DNA of 64,000 nt from an uncultured Rhizobiaceae bacterium (GTDB lineage Bacteria > Pseudomonadota > Alphaproteobacteria > Rhizobiales > Rhizobiaceae), in NCBI GenBank assembly GCA_951813045.1, contig CATOTF010000002.1, positions 3,472,001 to 3,536,000 on the forward strand. Reading direction: 5' to 3'. The position numbers were made by a program, and so were the translations under genes. Below, one piece after another: positions 26,752 through 33,175 of this stretch (positions within the stretch are counted from its first letter, which is position 1; every line of letters begins with the position of its first letter). The notes beneath the pieces are model-generated. The model was not told where the DNA came from. It saw only the letters and a program-made list of their open reading frames with translations, and ran no database searches.

Positions 26752-27927
26752 CTAGGACTTTAAACCGGCGTAGTATTTCTTGAGTATCGTCACCACTTCA
26801 GGTCGGCCAAACTCCAAAGGGATATCCGCATCATTTTCCAACATTTGGCGCTGCTCGGTTCCCGACACCGATATATGGTGCTCCCTGTCATGGGGGCAGG
26901 TTTTTCCAGTCGCCATTCCATAGCACTTACGGCAGAAAAAGGTGATGTCTATTTTGAGTGGTTCCGTCTGTAACGCGCCGTCCCATAATTCGTCGAAAAT
27001 ATTATGTGCATCGAATGGGCCATAATAATCACCAACGCCCGCATGATCGCGCCCGACAATAAGATGCGAGCAGCCGAAGTTCTGACGGATAAGCGCGTGA
27101 AATAAAGCTTCTCTTGGGCCTGCATACCGCATTTCAATGGGGTAACCGGCCTGAACCACGGTGTCCTTTACGAAGTAATTATCGATCATCGCCTGAATGG
27201 CTTCCGTGCGCACTTCAGCGGGTATATCGCCAGGTTTAAGAGCACCCAGAACCTGATGAATAAAGACGCCATCGGTCACTTCAACAGCAATTTTTACGAG
27301 ATGTTCGTGACTGCGATGCATCGGGTTTCTGGTCTGGAACGCCGCGACCCGTGACCAGCCTTTTTCTTCAAACAGTGCCCGGGATTCTAAGGGCCTTAAA
27401 TACAGCTCCGGGTATTTAGCCGGATATTCGCCTTCTGAAATAACTCGAACCGCTCCGCCAAGATTAACGGCTTCCTGCGCCAGAACCTTTTGTACACCCG
27501 GATGAGCTTGATCGGTTGTGCGGTATACTTTTTCGCACTCAAATTCCTTATCGATTTCGTACTTTTCAGCGACAGACATGATTGCCAGCACTTCACCGCT
27601 TTCGCCATCGCACAGAGCGACCTCATCACCAATTGCAATCGCATCCGCAGTGTCGCTATTTGCCGACAGGGTGACCGGAATTGGCCAGAAAACACCATTG
27701 TCCAGTTTCATATCTGCACAAACGCCGTGCCAGCTTTCTTTGCCCATAAACCCTGTCAGGGGAGTGTAAGCACCCATGCCGAACATGAAAACATCGGAAG
27801 CTTCACGGGTGGTCAGCGGTATCTGCGTCAGCGATTTTGCATGCTCAATCAACTGTGCCCGCTCGGCTTCCGGTACCAACAATGGCTGGACGGTAGCCGA
27901 CCCGTGAGGGGGTACAAGTTTTGACAT
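26752..27927 (-). CDS. sat: Sulfate adenylyltransferase (ATP sulfurylase, dissimilatory/homodimeric type)
   Basis: Sat interconverts adenylylsulfate plus pyrophosphate and sulfate plus ATP. In sulfur oxidisers it runs toward ATP. The 391-residue length fits the Sat type rather than CysDN. The nucleotide motifs are FQTRNPMHRSHE (with the conserved QTRNPMHRxHE) and the later GRDHAGVGDYYGP, and Cys residues in FCRKCYGMATGKTCPHD are typical of bacterial Sat with a zinc site. It starts after CAGGAGAATTGTC. It lies on the same strand as aprBA but is separated by about 700 bases and two other genes. Together with AprA and AprB it forms the last part of sulfite oxidation to sulfate. Confidence 0.95.
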   Translation of the reverse strand: MSKLVPPHGSATVQPLLVPEAERAQLIEHAKSLTQIPLTTREASDVFMFGMGAYTPLTGFMGKESWHGVCADMKLDNGVFWPIPVTLSANSDTADAIAIGDEVALCDGESGEVLAIMSVAEKYEIDKEFECEKVYRTTDQAHPGVQKVLAQEAVNLGGAVRVISEGEYPAKYPELYLRPLESRALFEEKGWSRVAAFQTRNPMHRSHEHLVKIAVEVTDGVFIHQVLGALKPGDIPAEVRTEAIQAMIDNYFVKDTVVQAGYPIEMRYAGPREALFHALIRQNFGCSHLIVGRDHAGVGDYYGPFDAHNIFDELWDGALQTEPLKIDITFFCRKCYGMATGKTCPHDREHHISVSGTEQRQMLENDADIPLEFGRPEVVTILKKYYAGLKS

Positions 27928-28210
27928 GACAATTCTCCTGAACGCGCAAAATTTGCGAATTTATTTCTAAAACTCTGTGACTTAAGAATCGAGCCACGGC
28001 AACCTGTTTCTCTCAAACCAGTAATTTTCCCGCACAAAATCGGGCCCATATATAATTTGAAGTTATTGGACCTTCGGCGGAATTTTGACCTAAAAAGCCT
28101 TTTCTCCGATCGCATAAACCTGTATTGCCTAGTGAAGAAATTCAAACCGTTTCCCGGTTGACCTGCATAAGCGCAAGTTAGGCCGGAACCAGCCCATGTT
28201 GGGATAGAAT

Positions 28211-28369
28211 ATGGCCAATACCAAACCCGTCGAAAATGTTCCTGAGGGGCAAGCACGGTTTTTCAAAACCCGCCAGATGGAAGCAAATGAAAAAGGCTTT
28301 GTTGGATTTGAAACGGTCTGGGAACCTTTTCAAAAAGAGGTCGAATACGAGACTCCGAAAAAGCCCTAA
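28211..28369 (+). CDS. Possible 52-residue hypothetical protein
   Basis: ATG 28211 follows GTTGGGATAGAAT and opens a 52-codon frame that ends at TAA 28367. The text is mostly hydrophilic with aromatic residues (ARFFKTRQ, VGFETVWEPF, EVEYETPKKP) and no membrane segment. It reads like a small structured or binding protein. I do not recognise a family. It lies in the 725-base gap between sat and the FKBP-like gene and runs opposite to both. A 12-bp hairpin starts about 75 bases after its stop. The rest of this gap shows no other gene. The chance of random origin is real for a frame this short. Confidence 0.45.
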   Translation: MANTKPVENVPEGQARFFKTRQMEANEKGFVGFETVWEPFQKEVEYETPKKP

Positions 28370-28445
28370 CGGACTTAATCTGGAGCCGATTTCGAGGCAC
28401 CTTTTTAGTCATGCCCAAATCCAACTCACTCGCGAGTGTTTGTTT

Positions 28446-28476
28446 AAAATGAATTCCGCTTAATGGGATTCATTTT
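28446..28476. terminator. 12-bp inverted repeat hairpin
   Basis: AAAATGAATTCC pairs with GGGATTCATTTT (one G-U pair) around a seven-base loop, GCTTAAT. The stem is AT-rich and ends in TTTT on either strand. It could end transcription of the small rightward gene at 28211 or of the leftward FKBP-like gene. It could also be a regulatory palindrome. Confidence 0.45.
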
Positions 28477-28652
28477 GAATTGCTTTAGCCTATATATTCT
28501 ACAGGCCAGCAATGCGTGTTGATATCGCTTATTCATGAACAAGCATTAATGTGACACGCATTAAACTTTGAAACGCTCTTACGCTGTTCAACAGACGGAC
28601 GAAAATTATCCTAAGTCGCCCGATGGAATAGTGATCAGCCCATAGGCGATAT

Positions 28653-29162
28653 TCACACTGGAACTTTACTAGCACCTTCAACAGCAATGTTGGGCTGAAC
28701 TGTGCCACCTGCTGCGAACTCTTCTTCTGTTGGCTCACGGACCGTCAGCACCTCAAGGGTAAAAATCACTTCCCTACCGCAGAGCGGGTTGTTGCCATCT
28801 ACTGTTAGTGTCTCGTCATCAATTTTTGTGACGATGAAGTTTTTGGTTTTCCCCGAGGCGCTTTCCATAGTGATCGTCGTGCCGAGTTCACGGTACTCTT
28901 GCGGCACATTTTCAATGCGATCGGTAAAAACAAGTTTTTCATCCCGCGGGCCATAAATCTCGTTACAATCGATCGGCACCTCCAAAATATCCCCAACTGA
29001 CCTTCCCTCGAGTTCCTTGAGAACCGGCGGAGCAAGGGTATCGTTTTGGCCGTGGACATATCCGAGCGGGAACTCAACTGTGCTGAGCACTTCTCCAGAT
29101 TTTTTGTCGGTCACTTTATAGGTGAGCTCAACAAACATGCCGTCCTGGATCGTATCGTTCAT
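28653..29162 (-). CDS. FKBP/SlyD-like peptidyl-prolyl isomerase-type protein
   Basis: I start at ATG 29162, giving 169 residues that begin MNDTIQDGMFVELTYKVTDKKSGEVL. The pattern FPLGYVHGQNDTLAPPVLKELEGRSVGDILEVPID is the FKBP-like core (compare PLxxxxGxxxLxPxxExALxGxxxGD), with later ENVPQEYRELGTT and NPLCGREVIFTLEVLTVREPT, as in SlyD-type proteins (DHNHPLAGxxLxF). The central insert differs from SlyD in detail. Catalysis of prolyl isomerisation is therefore likely but not proven. It directly follows the 116-residue gene downstream of aprA and may help assembly of the sulfur-oxidation proteins, which is inference. Confidence 0.72.
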   Translation of the reverse strand: MNDTIQDGMFVELTYKVTDKKSGEVLSTVEFPLGYVHGQNDTLAPPVLKELEGRSVGDILEVPIDCNEIYGPRDEKLVFTDRIENVPQEYRELGTTITMESASGKTKNFIVTKIDDETLTVDGNNPLCGREVIFTLEVLTVREPTEEEFAAGGTVQPNIAVEGASKVPV

Positions 29163-29182
29163 ATCAATATCAAACCAATATT

Positions 29183-29533
29183 CTAGAAAATTGACGCGCC
29201 GAATATTTTGATGCTGTCTTCTTCGTACCCAAGCACGAGCCTTCCCAACCATTCGCCTGGTTTAGTCGTACTTCTTTGCCGGTAAAGCACGGTTACATGA
29301 GCACCGCGTCGGATCAGGCCAAGACAATCAACTTCATAGGAGAGGCTCTGTGTCAATTCACTGCCTGCAAACTGTCTGCCGACTTCAATCTCATTCAGCG
29401 CAAGAGCGAGGGATTTTGAAAAATTGGACGAGAATTCCTGATACCGTCCTTCATTGGAGAACTTAATAAGGTCAAGCCACATCGGATCAGCTACCGCTAA
29501 TATCTCGTCGTCAGGTTGATCAATTATATTCAT
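29183..29533 (-). CDS. Hypothetical protein, 116 residues, in apr locus
   Basis: This is a soluble 116-residue protein with no signal or membrane segment. It has a helical N-terminal half (FSNEGRYQEFSSNFSKSLALALN) and a C-terminal half with strands (SYEVDCLGLIRRGAHVTVLY and WLGRLVLGYEEDSIKIFG). I do not recognise a family. The stop lies 20 bases before the FKBP-like start, so the pair is probably co-transcribed. A strong terminator separates it from aprA upstream, so it depends on read-through or its own promoter. Its job may be linked to sulfur oxidation by location only. Confidence 0.72.
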   Translation of the reverse strand: MNIIDQPDDEILAVADPMWLDLIKFSNEGRYQEFSSNFSKSLALALNEIEVGRQFAGSELTQSLSYEVDCLGLIRRGAHVTVLYRQRSTTKPGEWLGRLVLGYEEDSIKIFGASIF

Positions 29534-29580
29534 CGGTGCTTTTTCACTATTACTGCAGGACTGGCAATATTATTCGCCGG

Positions 29581-29614
29581 AAATAAAAAGGCCGCCATTC
29601 TGGACAGCGGCCTT
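29581..29614 (-). terminator. Rho-independent terminator of the aprMBA operon
   Basis: On the minus strand AAGGCCGC pairs with GCGGCCTT, followed by TTTATTT. The loop is 11 bases. It starts 26 bases after the aprA stop, so it ends the aprM-aprB-aprA message. The downstream 116-residue gene then needs read-through or another promoter. Confidence 0.85.
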
Positions 29615-29639
29615 GTTCAATATCTCAAGTGCAGTTGTA

Positions 29640-31529
29640 TTATTCTGCAGCTTCGAGTTGCTCATCGCTCTCATCGGTCAGATGATACAGCGGTGCTTTT
29701 TCCATCGTGTATTCCCCGGTTTCCGGGTCACGGCGGGAAACTGTCAGCACATGCCAGTTTTCATCGTCCAGCTTCATCGCGTCGCCACGATAATAATAGC
29801 CGGGCCAACGTGTTTCCTTACGGAACAACGTATGCTGGGTAACACATTCTGAAGTACGATGACGGTGCTTGAGTTCCCATGCGCGCAGCAACTCATGAAG
29901 ATCTTTAGCCGCAAGTTTCTCAAGGTCTTCTTCCATGATCTTGAGCTTCTTCAGGCAAATATTCAAAAGCTTTTCGTTGGTCATGTAACCAACCGTCACA
30001 CCACCACAATATTCATCCATGAGCTTTTGCAACCGGTCCAGCCCCTGTTTGGGGTTATGGTAACTTGGGCTAACCGTACCGGCGACGATTTCATTGCTGT
30101 AGATCTTATAACGTTCAAGCGGCGCAAAAATTTCTTTCTTGCGACCTTCGATCTGCTTATCGGAAACCTTAATGCCTTCCGCCTTTCCGTCGTCGATATA
30201 TTTACACGCCGCTTTAGCAGCCAAACGACCTTCGGTAAACGAACCCGACGAGAAAGCGTGAGGTGTTCCGCCAACGGCATCACCCGCACCGAACAATCCC
30301 TCGATTGTCATCATACGGTTGTAACCCCAGAAATATTCCGGTGGAGAAATATCTTCAGGACCACTTGCCCAGCCGCCACAGCCTGTCGCGTGAGAGCCCA
30401 TGACGTAAGGTTCTGATGTGGTCAATTCCGGGTTTTCGTTTTTGGGGTCAACGTCTGTTGCCGCCCACAATACCGCTTGCCCAATGGTCATGCCAAGGAA
30501 GTTTTCCCAACCCACTTCTTCAAGATGCGGGTCCTGGAAAGCTTTCATGGTGACCATGTGAATGGGGCCACGCCCGGCGTTCACTTCGCTGATCATCGCA
30601 TGATTGCGAAGGCAGGTCGGGATTGGCCGGTGTGTGCGGTGCGATACTTCGGGGTCCAGATATTCCTTGCCGACCAGTTTTTGAAGGCTTGGGAACCATT
30701 TGGATTCGTACTCTTCGCCCATGCCGTTTTGTGTGTAGGTCTTGAGGTGGAGGAAATAAGCTCCAACAGGTCCATAACCGTCCTTGAAACGGGCCAGAAC
30801 AATACGGTTTTCCATCTGCGTCATCTTGGCGCCAGCGTTGATCATCAGACCATATGCAGACCCTGACGACCATGGTGCGTACCAAACGCGGCCAGCACCT
30901 TCACCGACAGAACGTGGTTTGAAGATATTGGACGCACCACCGGCACCACAAATTACTGTTTTGGATTTGAAGACGTGATAATCGCCGGTGCGCACGTTGA
31001 ATCCAACAGCGCCCGCAATGCGGTTGTCTTTGGCATCGTCCATCAACAGATGGGTTACGCAAATGCGGTTGTATACTTTGTCAGCTGACTTTTTGGCGGC
31101 TTCCGCAACGATTGGCTTGTAGGATTCGCCGTGGATCATGATCTGCCAGCGGCCTTCACGAAGATATTGCCCGGTATTCGGATCCTTCATGATCGGTAGG
31201 CCCCAGTCTTCAAACTGGTGAACTGTTGAATCAACGTGCCTTGCCATATCGAACAGCAAGTCTTCACGGACCATGCCCATCAGGTCGATTCGCGCATAAC
31301 GCACGTGATCTTCGGGATTATTCTCACCCCAACGTGTGCCCATGTAGCAGTTAATTGCATAGAGCCCCTGCGCAACGGCGCCGGAACGGTCGATATTTGC
31401 CTTCTCGGCAATTACGATCTTCTTATCCTGTCCCCAGAAGCGGGCTTCCCAGGCAGCACCCGTACCACCTAGGCCGGCACCGACAACAAGAACGTCAATG
31501 TTATCTTCAACAACGGTTTTGTGAGCCAT
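29640..31529 (-). CDS. aprA: Adenylylsulfate reductase alpha subunit
   Basis: AprA is the FAD-bearing subunit that interconverts sulfite plus AMP and adenylylsulfate; in this setting it works in sulfite oxidation. The 629-residue length is normal. It has the FAD loop VVGAGLGGTGAAWEARFWG near the N-terminus, the substrate-region IDRSGAVAQGLYAIN, GAGGASNIFKPRSVGEGAGR and the late GAGDAVGG. The start overlaps the aprB stop by one base (TAATG). A clear terminator follows. Direction of reaction (oxidation versus reduction) is judged from the membrane partner AprM and the absence here of dsr genes; sequence alone cannot prove it. Confidence 0.95.
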   Translation of the reverse strand: MAHKTVVEDNIDVLVVGAGLGGTGAAWEARFWGQDKKIVIAEKANIDRSGAVAQGLYAINCYMGTRWGENNPEDHVRYARIDLMGMVREDLLFDMARHVDSTVHQFEDWGLPIMKDPNTGQYLREGRWQIMIHGESYKPIVAEAAKKSADKVYNRICVTHLLMDDAKDNRIAGAVGFNVRTGDYHVFKSKTVICGAGGASNIFKPRSVGEGAGRVWYAPWSSGSAYGLMINAGAKMTQMENRIVLARFKDGYGPVGAYFLHLKTYTQNGMGEEYESKWFPSLQKLVGKEYLDPEVSHRTHRPIPTCLRNHAMISEVNAGRGPIHMVTMKAFQDPHLEEVGWENFLGMTIGQAVLWAATDVDPKNENPELTTSEPYVMGSHATGCGGWASGPEDISPPEYFWGYNRMMTIEGLFGAGDAVGGTPHAFSSGSFTEGRLAAKAACKYIDDGKAEGIKVSDKQIEGRKKEIFAPLERYKIYSNEIVAGTVSPSYHNPKQGLDRLQKLMDEYCGGVTVGYMTNEKLLNICLKKLKIMEEDLEKLAAKDLHELLRAWELKHRHRTSECVTQHTLFRKETRWPGYYYRGDAMKLDDENWHVLTVSRRDPETGEYTMEKAPLYHLTDESDEQLEAAE

Positions 31530-32008
31530 TAGTAATAAACTCCCTTTTTCATCTTCAGACCGTTGGATTCGAGTGTATGAACCTCGCCCTCGTCCATGCG
31601 GATATATTTAGGCTCGCTGTACAAGTGCTGGCTTTCGCGTTGCTCGCTCGTAGGCGCAGGCACGTCTTTCAACTGAGGCGTACCTGTTCCCCAGGGGATG
31701 GTCGTAATCGGTGAAAGAAAGTTCTTTTCGGTGCCATCGCGAAATTTGATCCGCCAGGAAATAGTACCTTTTTCCTCTTCCCTGCGCACACGAACGCTGT
31801 GCCCAAGTGGCGCAAAATCTGCATACCCACGGGCGTCAATCGCGTTTTGGGGGCAGGCTTTCACACAGGAATAGCATTCCCAGCACATGTCAGGCTCAAT
31901 GTTGTAGGCACGGCGGTGGGTCGGGTCGATGTGCATAATGTCCGATGGACAGATATCAACACAGTGGCCACAGCCATCGCAGCTCGTCATATATACAAAG
32001 GTTGGCAT
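31529..32008 (-). CDS. aprB: Adenylylsulfate reductase beta subunit
   Basis: The 159-residue protein has two [4Fe-4S] clusters. They are bound by CDGCGHCVDICPSDIM near the N-terminus (C-x2-C-x2-C-x3-CP) and by CWECYSCVKACPQNAI after it. The tail of about 100 residues is typical of AprB and wraps the alpha subunit. It moves electrons between the AprA flavin and the membrane acceptor. The start follows TTAGGGAGCAATT. It is coupled to aprA by a one-base overlap and follows aprM after 43 bases. Confidence 0.95.
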   Translation of the reverse strand: MPTFVYMTSCDGCGHCVDICPSDIMHIDPTHRRAYNIEPDMCWECYSCVKACPQNAIDARGYADFAPLGHSVRVRREEEKGTISWRIKFRDGTEKNFLSPITTIPWGTGTPQLKDVPAPTSEQRESQHLYSEPKYIRMDEGEVHTLESNGLKMKKGVYY

Positions 32009-32051
32009 AATTGCTCCCTAACTCATTCTTTAATTATCTGTTGCTCGCCAA

Positions 32052-32897
32052 TCAGTAATGACGTGGTTTTTCCCGTTTGATGCCAAGCCCCATATTCAGC
32101 GGAGCATCTTTCAACAGTTCCATAGAATGTCGGTCCCGGTCGGCGGCGTTTGTTCGATCTGCCGGTTGCGGCAGGTTGGCCATTGTACCATTCGCCACGC
32201 CAACCTTTTTCTGAAAGGCCGCAGCCGGCTTAAAGAACATGTGGGCGAATTTTGACCACGGAACCCCGGCGAACAGCACCACAGTTGAGATGAGATAGAG
32301 GCCAAGGAAAATATTTGACCAAACACCAATGCCACCCAATTGCAGAAGAGCCCATAACAGACCGAAAGTTGAGCTGGCCAGAAGCGAAAGAATGAACAGA
32401 TCGGCTCTTACCAGCCGCCAGGGAGAACTTCCCTCAGCAGCAACATCAACACGAATAAAAAACCAGAACCAATAACCACCCACGCAGACCATCAGTGCGC
32501 CCAAGTACCAAAGGAATGGCCAAATCCCAGGCGTCTCAGCACCGGTGCTGGCGTAACCGAAAACCATTGCAATTGTTGCAATCAAATAGAAAACAAAGCC
32601 GTACATCCCAAGCAGGTGAGCAATGCGCCGATGCGGATTACAAAATTCCGACGAGGTTAGAACATCGGAAGCAAGAGTCTTGACTGCCAATCCGGCTTTT
32701 TCTCCACCTGAGACTTCGCGCGCGCCTTCTTCCTCCGCCTTTCGAGCAGCATTGAAAAAATATTCGGCACTCCTTTTGTGCAGGATATCGAAAAGCGTCC
32801 CCCCGACGACCAATAAAATCATGATGACAACGAATGCCTGCATGAGAGATGGTGCGACAAAAACCGAAATTTCGGCAAATGGATTGCTGGTAAACAT
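32052..32897 (-). CDS. aprM: Putative membrane anchor of adenylylsulfate reductase (AprM-like)
   Basis: The 281-residue protein has about five hydrophobic segments, among them FVVIMILLVVGGTLF near residue 22 and further segments in 95-250. A soluble loop near residue 45-85 has NAARKAEEEGARE, and the charged C-terminus ends in KREKPRHY. It is the first gene before aprB and aprA, the order aprM-aprB-aprA being that of many sulfur-oxidising bacteria. AprM is thought to connect the reductase to the quinone pool. Histidines suitable for heme ligands are present (HRRIAHLLGM). The family name is an inference from order, size and topology. Confidence 0.75.
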   Translation of the reverse strand: MFTSNPFAEISVFVAPSLMQAFVVIMILLVVGGTLFDILHKRSAEYFFNAARKAEEEGAREVSGGEKAGLAVKTLASDVLTSSEFCNPHRRIAHLLGMYGFVFYLIATIAMVFGYASTGAETPGIWPFLWYLGALMVCVGGYWFWFFIRVDVAAEGSSPWRLVRADLFILSLLASSTFGLLWALLQLGGIGVWSNIFLGLYLISTVVLFAGVPWSKFAHMFFKPAAAFQKKVGVANGTMANLPQPADRTNAADRDRHSMELLKDAPLNMGLGIKREKPRHY

Positions 32898-32918
32898 GTA
32901 GATTTTTCTCCCCGGACC

Positions 32919-32943
32919 TTAGGGTCATTTTTGGATGACCTAA
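32919..32943. promoter_or_regulatory. Near-palindrome between divergent aprM and soeA
   Basis: TTAGGGTCAT and ATGACCTAA pair around TTTTGG with a single extra G in the first arm. The site lies just upstream of the aprM start and upstream of the rightward sequence that leads to soeA. Its placement suits an operator for a regulator of the sulfur-oxidation genes. No regulator gene is next to it. Confidence 0.3.
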
Positions 32944-32964
32944 ACCATTTAGGCAGGAGGAGCA

Positions 32965-33012
32965 ATGAGTTCTCAACCAATTGGTGTGGGATTAAAAGCT
33001 GGTCTTAGTTGA
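32965..33012 (+). other. 15-codon frame with very strong ribosome binding site
   Basis: GGCAGGAGGAGCA stands directly before ATG 32965, a near-perfect ribosome binding site. The frame encodes MSSQPIGVGLKAGLS and ends at TGA 33010. It lies 164 bases before soeA on the same strand. It may be a leader peptide or the start of a decayed gene. The text PIGVGLKA recalls the beginning of some metal-dependent family proteins, but too little remains to decide. Confidence 0.4.
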
Positions 33013-33175
33013 TTGAGATATCTGGCCCCAACATCAGCATGCAGATGAAGTCAGAAGCTCCAAGAGTTGATCGAGAATTGGATTTCAGCAACAACAGACC
33101 AACCCCCAAAATGGCAGCGGTATCGATTCCATTGAGCAATTTACAATCGCCATTCAAATGTGCCGGAACTTTCTG

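Noticed and set aside
28236-28463. 75-residue frame overlapping the small gene at 28211
   Set aside because: It shares the region in another frame and has random-looking Lys/Arg-rich text; the 28211 frame has the better start and composition.
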